Below, in pieces: positions 50,854-63,493 of a DNA stretch of 64,000 bases. The number at the start of each line of letters is the position of its first letter. Positions within the stretch are counted from its first letter, which is position 1. Source of the DNA: Brienomyrus brachyistius (Eukaryota > Chordata > Actinopteri > Osteoglossiformes > Mormyridae); NCBI RefSeq assembly GCF_023856365.1, contig NC_064538.1, positions 12,742,435 through 12,806,434 of the forward strand, read 5' to 3'. The notes below the pieces were generated by a model. It was not told the DNA's origin and searched no databases. It saw only the letters and a list, made by a program, of their open reading frames with translations. A program made the position numbers and the translations under genes.

Positions 50854-52866
50854 GCAACATTACACCATGACATTTCACAATGGCAGACTGAGGAGCAGGA
50901 CAAAGGCAGGCATTTAAATACACAAATAACAAGGACTAACAAAAGGCAGGGGTGAATCATCAAGACAATTATCCAATGAGCACAGTACAGGGAAATAGGC
51001 CACAGGTGGAGAAACTTCACTAACAATTACCAAGCACAGAAACCAGGGAACTTTAATACCAAACCTAGGAAACATTAACTACATACTGGGAAATGCACAC
51101 TAACACAAACACGAGCATAACAGAATTAAACCGGACACAAATAGGATAAACAAAACTGAAACACTAGAAAACAAAACAAGTGAGGCTGACCTCAATCCCC
51201 TGACTGCAAGGTTAGAGCCTTGGTGCTACAGGGTCAGCCCAGTGAGCTATGCAGCAGGCATGGGAAGAGGGAAAACACTAGGGAGTAGTATGAAGACAGA
51301 GGGAACAGGACGGCCAGCAACACCTGCTGGCCAAAGGGGGACTGAACACATAGGACTGGGTTTGACAGGCGCTGACCCTGACACCACTAAATTTAAAATA
51401 GTATTAAGGGAGAAAAGCTATGCAAAGCATTGCTATAACCTAAAACCAGAAAAGCTATTCAAATACCACAAGAATATTTGAAAGGAATCAGGCTAAGTGC
51501 AAAAAACAAGATCATCCACTAGCGGCAAATCAAACCTTTTTACTGAAACAGTCAATGAAGGCGGAGAGCCAGGGAGGGTCACTGGCAGGTTGTCCCTGAA
51601 GCAGGACTCAAGATGTTTTCTGAAGGTCGTGAGGGACTCTGCTAACAAGGTGCAACTGGATAGCGCCATCTCCAACCGCAGCAGCTTCACAACCATGGAC
51701 AGCTCCACATTTTGGCCCGGAATGTCTTAATCCGAGATGCAATGGACAGCCAGACCCCTGCACCCCTTCTGTGCAAAGGCCTCTGCTCTTAATGAATAAC
51801 TGTGAGAATTCAGCTCATCAGCACTGTGTAACACTGAGATGCTTACTGCCTGTAAGAACGCCTTGTGTGGCTCCCGACCACTACCACATCCATCTGCATT
51901 TGGATTTGTGGATGGTTTTGGGGCTGTGCAGTGCATTGCTGAGCTGTATATTTCAGTGATTATGATAAATTGGACTTGGATCAAAATGCTGCTCTGTCCA
52001 CCGGGACTGGCTGATGTCCAGAAGAGGACCTGCCTGCTTTGAAATATTCTACCATGCAAACTAGAACAAGACAGAAGCCGTATAAACAGGTTGGGGGTGG
52101 GGGGGCACTGGCCTACCTTTTCCATCTAAATATACCTGCCAGTAGCAACGTGTGCTGGGGATTATTAACACCTGTAAAAGCCACAGAGAATTATGCTTGA
52201 CTTAAATTATAACAGAGTAAAACAGCAAGTTTTTGAACAATCAAATGTTCTCTAATAACCCTAATCAAGTGTTCTCTAATAGTAATACATTTTAACTGAG
52301 TGAGAGGATTGGGGGAGGGGGTGTCTGCCAATATTGGGGTCCCCCCCTTCCCATTTCAGATGCCCCTGGACCTCTCTAAATGTATGTGGGAGTGTACTGG
52401 ACTGAACAAAAGGGTTAAACCTTGTAGAAATTTATTTACATTTCCCTTTTTCCTTTTACAAAAAATAACATTCTGGATCTTAACAAAAATGACAAAAAAC
52501 GGTCTCAAGATTTTAAGGATACTCTGGAGACCAGAAAAAAATATGAACTGAACTGAGCTGCATCAGGTGGAACTGGCGCCCCCTGGGGCACAGCCCTGTT
52601 TTTGAAGGTACTGCACATGGCATACAATCAGTAACAATTATGTTTGGATGAGCTTTTGTATATCCCAAAGTCAGAAGATTTCTGTTTATCTGTAAAAGGC
52701 ACTTAGTAAGTAATTTTTCTATCGCTCAGGGTATAATTACGATAAATTGTCCACCTACATCCTATCTGCAGATGCTGACTTCTAACATCTATTTGTTTTT
52801 TAGGCTGTTGGTGGTTAACATACGAAATAAAATTAGATAAAAATTCTTTTATCATTCTCTTGATTT

Positions 52867-52974
52867 TTTTTCTCAAATGCAGCAGAAGTTCTGATCGAAT
52901 TTGGGGGATGCACAAATGCACAAATCCTGTGCATCCCCCAAATTACATCGGACCTTCTGCTGCATTTGAGAAAA
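52867..52974. repeat. Near-perfect inverted repeat, about 47-bp arms, 13-base loop
   Basis: The left arm (52867-52914) contains TCTCAAATGCAGCAGAAG and AATTTGGGGGATGCACA. The right arm (52928-52974) contains TGTGCATCCCCCAAATT and CTTCTGCTGCATTTGAGA. Only about four mismatches separate the arms, all clustered near the middle. A transcript of either strand would fold into one long hairpin. It could be a recent inverted duplication, a small snap-back element or a hairpin RNA source. Confidence 0.9.
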
Positions 52975-53219
52975 GTTATATAAATATGTCCCAGGTAGGT
53001 GATGTGTCTGAGTAACTGAATATGTTGCCAGGAGAGGAAAAACACCATTGTTTCCTTTCTGCATGCTTTTCACACAAGCTTAACTTCAGTGGGCAATCTC
53101 CAGTGTAATCGTTTACAAGGCAAAAACCTGGTCTTGAATTATATTCTCCCAATTGAAAATGAATAGAATTTTACCATTACTCTATTATTCAAAGATTTTA
53201 CTATTTTACATTATAAGAA

Positions 53220-53420
53220 CAAGGGATGGTGCAGTGGTGCAATGTACTGCATTGTTGCTTCACATACCTGGGTCCAGGGTTCGAGTCCCTTCTTGGGCTC
53301 TCTCCACATCATGATGGGGTTTCCTCTAGGTATGCCCCCCCATGCCAGGATCAATTGGAGTTACCGAACATTGTATGTTGAATGATAAATCCCTATAATG
53401 CTACAGTAGATACATAGCAA
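53220..53420 (+). mobile_element. tRNA-like SINE head of the GATGGATGG family
   Basis: AGGGATGGTGCAGTGGTGCA (A-box region), then GGTTCGAGTCC (B-box, 53278-53288), then GGGGTTTCCTCTAGGTATGC and GGATCAATTGGAGTTACCGA. The last phrase matches GGTTAATTGAAGTTACC in the copies at 11826 and 17330, which links this tRNA-like head to that family. The 3' part with GATGGATGG is missing here. Confidence 0.65.
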
Positions 53421-56400
53421 GACAATTTTATGTAAATGTCTATCTGTACCTTTTCAGATGGTCCTAGATAAACCATTTAGCAGTATGCCCTGACTGTCAA
53501 GTGCATTTAATTAATTTATGTGGGAGTGTTACACAGGGAAATGTGGATGTTGCTGTTTCCCAGTCTCAGAGCAGGCAGTGAATTGCAGATTGCACTGCCT
53601 TTTTTGGGATGACTGCTGACAGCTGTCTAAATAGCACTTAATGATCCTCTGAGGCTCAGGCAGCCCTGTTTTCGGGCTAGAAAAGTATATAATTGGAAGA
53701 TTAACTGTTGCTGTTTATTTTGTCAGAAGACTAAAGAAGTGTGATGTGGACTTAAAGCCACTGTGGTATTTCTGTTGTGAAGAATGAGCTGCCTCTTGTG
53801 TCCTTATCACCACGTCCTGATTCTCGCCCTCCAGCCAAAATGATCATACAGTCAGCAGATCTTGCAACAATAAAATGAGATATTGAACTGTCTCACTCTA
53901 TTTATTACGGGGAAAGGTCAACGCAGATTTATTGTCCATGTATTTGATTACCCCCCCAAAAAAAAAAACCTTCTTGTACAGCACCTGCTGTAAAACCTTT
54001 GTGAGGAGTCAGAACGCATAGATGCTACATATGACAACATGCGTCACCCACAGGTTCACAATCATCACACTCGACACTCTATTTTTATGGATGACGTGCT
54101 GAGACGTCTCATGGGGGGGAACATCCTGCACAAGAGGAAGGGGACGTCAATGGCAAATGTGCGACGTCTATAAATTGTTCTATCTTCTGTAGTATTGATG
54201 AAAAAGTTATCACCAAAATATTCACCTGGAAATAATACAGCCCACACTTTGATGCGCTGCTTCGTTCGTCTCTCCTTGCTCTCTTTCCCTCCAATTCTGA
54301 GGTTCATACTTCCCTTTAGCATCTTTGCCTGTATGTCTTCCTTTCTCCTGTACATTCCCCTCTTTCTCCTCCACTTATCGCCTCTGGAGATGTAATGGAC
54401 TCGCTCATGTATAATGGATAAACAGATCGGTTCGCAGTATAGCCCTCAATAACACCTCATAAATCTCCACAAACCATGACAAATCCTCATTATGCTAAAG
54501 CTCGCTGCTACTAAATAATTTGTTTTACACTATGTCACGTAGGCACTGCAGGAAGATATGCAGAGAGGTTAGACAATAAAGAAATTAATTTATGGATGTT
54601 TGTAAAATAAAGTAATTACATGTCATGAAAAGGGTAACTTGAGCTGAAAATTACTCACACAGTCATGTATGTATGTAATATACATAGATAATAAAAGCAG
54701 AGATTCTGGATAATATAACAAGCACACGCCCACACAAATGTGCCCACTCACTCTCACGATCGCATGTGCTGATTTACAGACCGTCAGGAGAACACAGCTC
54801 CCTCCAATGGTACGAACGTGCATGAGGGGGTTTAAGCAGCAGCATCCAATATCCGCACACAAACCACACGTGTGCCCACACACGCACACACACACACACA
54901 CGACTTCTCGAGCTGCCTGGAGCGTGTCCATTTGCACAGGCAGGCACGCCACATCACTACTTGCAGCCGATCCCAGACAAGGCAAACCCCAAGAAAGAGA
55001 CAAGCCAGGCCTTGCTGACAGGTGGGTCTTTCTCTCCATTCCCAGAGGACGGGCGTTTCTGTGGCCTGTCCCCCAGGCTGGGCCCCGAATGCTTACTTTG
55101 TCATCGTTGTCTGCACTAGACTCCCTTAACCTTTCTGCGGGGTTCATATTTTCTCAGCTTTTGTTGGAGCATGCGTGGTCTGCGGAAAGCCGGAGCAGAC
55201 GCAGTGGTGCAGACCTCCGGGTGTCGAAATGTGGCTCCCACACAGTATTGCCGTGGAAACACCGCAGCATTAAGTCAAAACTCAGCTCAGCGTTGCTATC
55301 GGCCGGTCCTCGTGTTGGCCCCACATCAGTACCTGGCACATATTCCTCAAAACGTGTGAAAGGAAGCGACGGCATGTGGGCCACTGCTAGGGCCTCTATC
55401 TCCCAGTGACGGCTGCAGATTTGTATCTCCTTTTCCTTCTACTAGCTGCTCCCGCTAATTATACTTTGCTAAGACAAGTCCCTGCTGTAGTGGGAGGCTC
55501 TTCGGGGGAGCGATGCAGGGAAGTACAGACAGTGCACTGTGCTGGATATGTGGTACAGTACAGTGAGCTCAGCTCTGGAGGAGAGGGGGACACCGCTGTA
55601 CTGGTAATGAGGTATTTCCTCATTGTGAGGCATTATCTCACTTCTGGGCCTTCGGAGCCTCAGATGCCTCAGATGTCAGCGGACACTTGAAATGACAAAT
55701 AGCGTCGTCTTACGTTTGCAAAAAGTAAACTGGAGCAAGTAAAGTGTGAAAGAGTGTCGAGGAGGGAACACCAGACCTCTGGAAAACGAACCATTAGCAC
55801 TTAAAACCTGCTGGCATGTCTGTGAAACAGCGTAGCGGGTTTCACTGCCGCGCAGGGTAGACAGTGCCGCAGGAAACATCAGACCGGCTACAAAAGCGTA
55901 CAGAACGAAGCCCTGGCAGAATGTCCTCAGAATGGGACGACGATTCTTACAGTTTCCAGGGTTACAACATCTCCAGTGATCATATACGTAGCGTGATGTT
56001 GCAAGGGAGTCAGGACAGGAAACAAACTGTCTGTAGTGCTGCTCAGAAGGCAGGGTAACGTCCTCCCCACAGTGTGAGACCCTAATCCCAGGCCATATTC
56101 TCCGACTGAGCTACAAACATCCCAGGCTTACCAGGAAGAACTGACAAGCTGGAAATGTGTCCCCCCCCCCCCCAGGCACTCACAATCCAACGTCCATATG
56201 AATGTAAGAATCAATAAAAACTACCGCGGTAGTCATGCACGTATACACAAATCGTAATGCCGATTAGAAGGTTGTTTTATTATGAAGGTGATCATTTTGG
56301 CACGTTTCTGTTGACTTCTCAGGTCTTGTGTTTGCATTTTTTGGCATCTCCCTCGCAACATCACGTCTACTGCCATGACAATAAATGCATCTTCTATTTA

Positions 56401-59311
56401 AATATAGACTTAGTATTTCAAAAAATGTACGAATGCATTTTTACCCATCCAAGATGGATAGTATGGTGACATGGAGAACACCCTAGTGACTTTGCAGCAC
56501 AATGCAGGCAGCACTGGGCACGAGACAGGGGTACGCCCTGCCAGGATGCCAGGCCATCGCACGGCTAATGCCAAAACACCTGATCCCACGTCTTGGAAGC
56601 ATGGAGTGCCTGAAGGACACCAGCGTGATGCTGGAAGAACATGTGAACTTCTCAGACACTGAGTGGGGGGAGGAATCCAGACCTGAGTTACCATGAACTT
56701 TTATTAGATGTGCCTGTTGCTCTGAGATTATGGTGGAGGCCGGCAGACGTGCCCTGGACAGGCTGACGTAGCTGGATTCTGAAGAGATAGGAGATGAATT
56801 AGAACCTGTTCTTCTAGGTCCCCAGGCCTCTTCTCTGCTCATCCCTCCATCACCCCCCCCCCCCCACCTGTTCTAGGTCACCCAACCAGCCCCTAGGTGG
56901 ATGAGGGAGGAGGCGGCAGCTTCTGGGCCTGTCAGGAGCAGCATCCAAGCAGGCTAAACTTACAGTCCCTCCCTTGTGCTGCTGTAAGGCACCCCCCCCC
57001 ACCACCTCCCTGCAGTGTGTCTGAGCCGCAGCCCCCCCCCCACCCGATCCACATATATGCTGTTTGACCAACACACACCTACAACCATAGTGGATGTATT
57101 TCAAATTAATTAGCAAGTGCAAGATAAAAAGGGAGACTCCGGTGCATTGGAACGTCATGTGCATCTTGCTGCTGAGATGATGGAGCTCCGGAAGGTTTGC
57201 AGGATCACTCTGAGCCAACGTTAAATCGTATTCATTTTCTGCTGTCTTCCCCGACTGCCTCTAAAGCGCTTTTTCATTTGCTGGCTGCAGACGCAGTCGT
57301 GTAAATCACCCCTGTGAGTGACAAGTCGGTCCTTCTGAACCCGCTTTGTTGTGCACTAAATTCAGTTCCTCTGTGCTCTTATTCCTCGAAAACCCCTCCC
57401 TGCTTCCGAATCCCATGGTAACTTGCATGCTTGTGCATCACAGTATGCTTGCAAGGCAGATAGAAGTGAACATGTATGGGCGGGTGGGGGGGCACTGTGT
57501 CCAGCATTTACGACATGAACAGCAGGAGGGGAAGGACATACAGGACAAGCTATCCCACCCCCCCCCCCCGCCCCCCGATGGAAAAAAAAGTGAGGAGAAT
57601 TGATGCAGGAGGGCTCCAAACATGAGAGCGCTTTTGGAAAGCAAATTCCTGCATAGCTAATGCGGCCTGCGGCCTCGTAATTACAGACAGGAGGCTGTCA
57701 GATAAAACTGGACTCAATCCTGACATAAAAAGTAACATTGGAAACGGGCACGAGAAACAGCAGGCAGTTGCTGCAGGGAAGGCGAATCCCCTCACTAACC
57801 TCAGATGAGCAGCACGGACATTTGGAGTCACGAGAATGACTGAGCTGGGAGCAGGGGGGAGGTGTTAGAGACAATTACATAATCCATTTGGATATTGATG
57901 TGATACCATGGTCTACCATGAACAGCTATTCATCTCTTAAGGAGGAAGATTGCCATGAGTCCCAATGACATCATGGAAGATTATGAATTGCCTCACCAGA
58001 GCAGACCCTGAGACTGTGCGACAGGGGCAAGCCGGAAGGCCTAGGTGACGACGCTGTGCCTACTGCCTACCACCAAGGCTACCTGAAATGTGAGCATGTG
58101 CCCCCCCCCGACATCCTTCCCAGTGGGAGATGGATAAATTGAAGGCAACTCTAGAAGGCATTGAAGTACATTGTGGGGACACAGATTCCCTCCGAAGCCA
58201 GATAAGCCACCGCATCATGAAGAAAACACTTCAGAAATTCATGGCACCAAAATTTCTTGTGTCCAGTCAGCTTGCCAGTGAGACCTCATGTTGAGGAAGC
58301 CATGCTTCTTCATAGTTCTGTTTTTAGCAAGAAGGAAAACCAGCAGACCTTGGATGAGAGTGTAAATAATCAAAGTAGTTCAGGAACGCTTCTGACTTTT
58401 ATAAGAACAGAAAATGCTGCCAGAGAAAAATGTTCCACACTGCAGCCACTAAGCTGAAAGGATGATAGAGAGAATGAACGAGAGTGAATCACTTTTTGCA
58501 GCTGAATAATTAAGACCGCTGTGTGGGAGAACCAGAATTCACATCTCCTTCTTGCTTTTCACTCCCCTATTTTTGCCATTTTACATCCTTTCCCTGTCTG
58601 TTTTGGCTTCTGCGTTAGGAAGTGGAGCACTATGCCTTGCTGCACACAACGGCAACACAGCCTCTCCTGCACTGTGAGATTTTTCCTGTTTCTTCACCAG
58701 TCCTGAACACAGTTTCCCCCTGTGCCTGAGACTGAGGCGACTCTCACAAAGAAAGCATTTGGGCACAGAAACACACAAAGCATTTTTAAGTACCAGTTTG
58801 CCCATTGTTAGTAGGGATCCAGCTGAGAGTAGCAGAGATGAATGAATCTCTGTGCCGTATGCACAGGTAGTACTGAGAAACAAATTGTTTTATCCTATGC
58901 AGGCACATCTGATATAATACAATCCAATATGCAGTATAGACTTTAGTTGAATATTTAGTCAATAATACGCAATGCATTATGACAGTGTTTGTAACCTCTA
59001 ATAAACAAACAGCAAAATAGATAGTAATTTCAGACAGTTCTTCACTCTTGTCTCTCACTTCTCTCTCTGTCTCTTTCTCTTCTGTATCAGCTCAGCTGTT
59101 TGTCTTGTCTACCTCAAACCACAGTGGTGGAGGTGCACAGAGGGGACAATATGTGGGAGGTAGAGAAGGATGCTGGATCAATGCAGAGCAGAATGCAGTA
59201 TGCTTGAGGGTAGCACAGATCTGGACAACAAGGTGGTGGAATCTTGGGGGGAGGGGAATGAACAGGAGACGCAAACCTAGTGCATCAGTTCTTCTTCCAC
59301 ATACATATCAT

Positions 59312-59560
59312 TTGCTTGTCATGTGGCTTGGGGGATAGAACTGTTGCCTAAAACTTCTAGGGTTGGGATTTTGTGTGTGGAGTTCACATATTCTCCCACT
59401 GTCGCGTAAGTTTCCTTCAACAAGCCAAAGACAATTGGTATCTCTGAATTGGCCTTGGTTGTGTGCATGTTGTGGGGTCCCACTGCCCTGCAATGTTGGG
59501 AGATAAGTGGACTGTTATTGTCATACTGTATGTTCCATCCATCCATCCTCTCACTCTTCG
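59312..59560 (+). repeat. Degenerate copy of the GATGGATGG repeat family
   Basis: TGTGTGGAGTTCACATATTC then TCCCACTGTCGCGTAAGTTT and TTGGCCTTGGTTGTGTGCAT follow the family order, with heavy divergence. It is bounded by ATCCATCCATCC. Confidence 0.45.
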
Positions 59561-59605
59561 TCCTAGCCAGAGTTGGCACAGGGTAAAAGCAGGGGAATAC
59601 CTTAG

Positions 59606-59733
59606 ATCAATGTTTCCCTATCTGATCCTTGGGGACCCCCCAGACAGTCCATGTTTTTGGCCCCTCCCACCCCCAGGAGGTGGTCTCATAAGGGTTACGG
59701 GGGTCTCCGAAGACCAGATTGGGAAATGCTGCC
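59606..59733. mobile_element. Short snap-back element with about 28-bp inverted ends
   Basis: The left end CAATGTTTCCCTATCTGATC then CTTGGGGAC is the imperfect reverse complement of the right end, GTCTCCGAAGACCAGATTGG then GAAATGCTG. About 70 bases of GC-rich DNA lie between (CCCCAGGAGGTGGTCTCATA). I recognise the phrase as a repeated teleost sequence. No coding capacity. Confidence 0.6.
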
Positions 59734-60984
59734 CCTAAATGGGAGACTAGCCCCTGGCAGACTGATTTCCTTTCGTATATCTTTATCTTGACAGATACAT
59801 AGGAAGTAGACTGAATGGAAGCCGTCACTGTCTTTGAACGCGTTTAGAGCAGGAGTAACAAGCTCCAAGAAGCAGAGGCCTAGCATGCTGGCTCAGCATG
59901 TCAGCATCCAGGCGGCCTGCAGTGCCAACACCCCGTGCATTTGAAGGGCCCCCCGAGTGCCCTTGCAATGCGAGCTCATTTCCATCCCAATTTTGCCACC
60001 TCAATAGAAGATGATTTCGGATCACTGCTGAAGAGAAACCAGATGGTGGCACTCACAGTGAGGAAGCGATGCACTGAGTATGCACCGTAAAGCTGCTGGA
60101 AGACATGACATTCACTGCAAAACTACTCAGGATTTGCAATGCATAAGGTCTAGTGGGTGTGCAGAGAGAGACAGAAAATGTTGATGACATCAGCTAAAAA
60201 TAATAAAAATGTTTTTATTAAACCATAACTTTTACTGTCCCTGAGGTTGTGCCAGGCAGCTAGATACTTGGGTGCCATATTTTTACTTCCAACAGGCGTT
60301 CATGGGAAGACTGAAGGTCTGCACAGGGGTTGTGGGTAGAGATTCCTAAAAAAACACAAATGAATCAATATGGGCAGGAAAAGCCCTAATTTTAGCTGTA
60401 AACAGTTACAGTCTGAATTATCATTATTCAAAAAACAGAAAGAGACAGAAAAACATATATCTATACCTTCATAAAGCTGTGCAATACCAGGAGCTTAACT
60501 CCAGCAAGAGTCAAAAGTACTAACAGTGACCTACTACTGTAGTACTAGCACACATCAGCACAATTAGTACCTTCACTTTAATCACAAACACACCATGACT
60601 GAAAGGAACTCACACAAGAAAATCAAATGAAATGTTTTCGGTCTACAAATGCCAACTTATGCATAGTGAAAAATGGTGAGCAAACTGAAATGATGACCAC
60701 GTGCAGGATCTGTGAGCAAAGGATGGGGAATGGAACTTGCTGACAGAAGAACTCCTGGCTGCCAGAGGTTGTGCTCATGTCGCAGTAGATAAAAAGGTTT
60801 ATGGGGAACCATGTTCTCCTTTAAGGTATGACAGATACAGGGAGTGTAGAACACAGTACTTTACCTCAAAACCAAACCTGCTAACAATACAAATCCTAAA
60901 TCAAGGGAGGGATTGACCTGGATTCCACTGAATTCCATACCTAGACAAGGAATGTTCATAATATTCCAGCAGCTGTAATTGTAC

Positions 60985-61450
60985 AGTACTGTGCAAAAGT
61001 CTAAGGCAGTCAAAGAAAACCATGTTCAAATGATCTTTATTTTGGTGTAAAACCATAATATTGCCTATAAAAGCTCAGCTTTGCCATTTCCAAACCTCTA
61101 CACTCTTGTAGTTTTTGACTAGCATAGCACCTAATCAATACCTCAATGTCTTTTTTTTTTTATAAAAAAAAAGACAAATTAAATTAATTAATTATAATTT
61201 CATTAATATATGGTATGTCTTGGGTGCCCCTGAGGACAGGTTTGGGAACTGAAGCAGTTTTCTAAGCCATCCAACAAGGTATCAGTAAGTTTCTGAAGAA
61301 CAGAAGAAATCCCTGTTAGTTTATATTGCATACACATACTTATATTGTATTATGTGTACATAGTGTCCAGAAAAAAAGGCTTTAAAACATTTTAATTTTA
61401 AACGTTTTGCATAGTTCTTTGTGTAGAACAAAAAACATGACATGCTCTTT
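60985..61450. repeat. Possible transposon-derived repeat
   Basis: ACAGTACTGTGCAAAAGTCT then AAGGCA is a phrase found at the ends of common teleost DNA transposon relics. The following 450 bases are AT-rich with no intact frame. The far end is uncertain. Confidence 0.4.
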
Positions 61451-62024
61451 TATTGACATGTTTATATTACTCAGTTTGTTTTGAATATTGTGTATTAAAT
61501 GCTTACGTAGTGCAAATTTGGCCAGTAAAACAAGTTAAACTGAATCACACAGAGAAACCGGTTAGGTAACTAAAGGGAGAACCACACTACCTTAGTGGCT
61601 TCCAGATCTACATGGAGTGAAACTACATTTGAAATTTAAATGGTCAATCAATCAGCTTTGTATGTCTAACTGACCATCAAATTCAAAGCTGATGCTTCCC
61701 TTCACATGGGCAGAGGGTAGGTTTTTCTCAACACAGGTGAGAAAATATGCACAATAGCGTCGGCAGCTCAACAAATTCTTATATACTGGCACGCAACTAA
61801 TTAATATGGTTTTAATTTTTAAAAAATAATGGAGGAAGCCTATCAAATAGCCAATAGATTTCATCTAAAAAGATTTAAAGTAAAAACATATACCAATTTT
61901 CAGGAAACTTCAGTACTTTTCAATCATTAATACTAAATAATACTAAGTGTTATGAATTTTTAAATTTCAATTAGAAAGTTCCTTTGGGCAGACGGGTGGC
62001 AGGGAGACAGAAAGATAAACGACC

Positions 62025-62400
62025 CGCACTGGCCATTTTGGCTCAGTCCGAAGCTGTACGTTCAATTAAAAGTCCTCCGTCGTTAGGTCCAAAATGGCCG
62101 ATGCGGCAGCTTGGTTTCCTAGCAATATCCAGTTATAGCTGCTTCGCCATTTAACGTCATATCGCTGGATAAGAGGAAGCGGCGCTTCTCCGCCGAGTCA
62201 GAGACCAGCGTAGAATCTGCCGGCGCGTCTCCCGCGCACCAGTCAGACACGCTCACGGCGGAACCGCGAGCCAGCTCAAGCGACTGACTGACTGACGCGC
62301 GCTCTCGCGCTCTGCGGCGCAGCGGAATGGAATGGCGGAGGGGGGCGGCAGGTGCAGTAGCAGGAGCCGACGGGCGGGGATGGGAATCTGCCTCGCAAAT
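62025..62400. promoter_or_regulatory. CpG-rich promoter-like region of an unidentified neighbouring gene
   Basis: CpG density is far above the surroundings between about 62150 and 62350 (for example GCGCGCTCTCGCGCTCTGCG), with no TATA box seen. Two AAAATGGC-type motifs resembling YY1 sites face each other: GGCCATTTTGGC near 62031 and CCAAAATGGCCGATGCGG near 62089. Short ATG frames start from each (MADAAAWFPSNIQL on plus, MASAGRLSFCLPATRLPKGT on minus) and stop soon after. Direction and identity of the gene cannot be decided here. Confidence 0.45.
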
Positions 62401-63461
62401 TCCGCTTCCCCCAAGTATGGATCCGATACCTTTAGCGACTGTGGGACGACTTTGACTTTCATCTCTTTCGGATAGAGCATCGTGGAAATACGCATGAAGA
62501 AATACTGGCGCAAAGAAAGAAGTGAATATCATATGACGAATATACTGAAATATATATTTAGAAACGATGCATCATTTGTAAAGACAGCATGATTAACCGG
62601 AGCATATATGTATTAATATTTTTAATGCATAAATGATTTACCCAATTACCTCCTTAATGGAAAATAAATTGAATCTGCAAGAACAGTTTTATAATTAGTC
62701 CGTAATAATTATGGGGAAACGACCCAAGTCTGTTTGGGATTCTATAATGACAGCTTAATTATATAAATATATATTTTCATATGTATTTTTGTTTAATCTG
62801 CATGTATTTGAAGAGCACGGACTACAGCGCTGCTTTGCCTTCGCCGTTCAATAGCTGGCGTTTCCTCAAGCTGAATCACCGTCCGAGAGCCGCATTCGGC
62901 CGTCGGAGCGGGGATATCCCGATAAAAACTGACGTTTGAAGTGGATACCAGCAGAAGAGTTAAGAAGACTGCTCTGGAACGACCGAGGAGAAAAATTATA
63001 CAAGACATCTTGACAGCAGTTGAAGAATTTCTGGTTTGTTGTTCATTCTTATTGCCCACCTATTCGTCGTTTCTCCATCTCCGCAGCGCCTGCCAGGGTG
63101 GAAGCAGGTGTTACGCGGAGGAGCAAACGAGGGGGACTGGAAAAGATATCGTTGCTTTATCTAATATTATTTTTCATTTATTTTTGGGCATCTGATCAGT
63201 GTTCTACTATTTAAGCATATACGGAATTAATAGATATAGGTAAAGAAAAGGAATAATCAGCACGGAGGATTCAAGGAATGTTGATGAGTCGTTCGAAGAG
63301 AAAGGAGAGAAATGGGACCTTTTCAGAGCCTAGTGTTATGAAAACCGGAGAGAAAGCGATGTGCACTGCGAACAAATAATTTTTTTGTAAGTTAACATAA
63401 GGGAGATGATGAGTGTGTATGTCCAAGAAATAAGGCAATGGGTGATTCTGGGGGGAGTTGA

Positions 63462-63493
<32 letters not shown>

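Larger units (their letters stand above)
49136..62000. other. Intergenic stretch
   Basis: No gene is recognised on either strand. Listed separately are a G21 run (49863-49883), the 25-bp VNTR (50507-50853), a hairpin (52867-52974), a SINE-like head (53220-53420), a weak GATGGATGG-family copy (59312-59560), a snap-back element (59606-59733) and a repeat at about 60985-61450. C runs occur at 53951-53957, 56161-56174, 56851-56866 and 57551-57576. Frames of 60-220 codons, such as those around 54738-55409, show no family features. Confidence 0.6.

Noticed and set aside
50336..51026. Open frames up to 193 codons with 25-residue periodicity
   Set aside because: They arise from the 25-bp VNTR cycling through all three phases; no start context or homology.
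51493..51708. Minus-strand frame with LAESLTTFRKHLES, faintly like the end of LINE reverse transcriptases
   Set aside because: Too short and without any upstream polymerase motif to support a LINE call.
62119..62532. 137-codon minus-strand frame in CpG-rich DNA
   Set aside because: No conserved features; open frames are expected in GC-rich promoter DNA.
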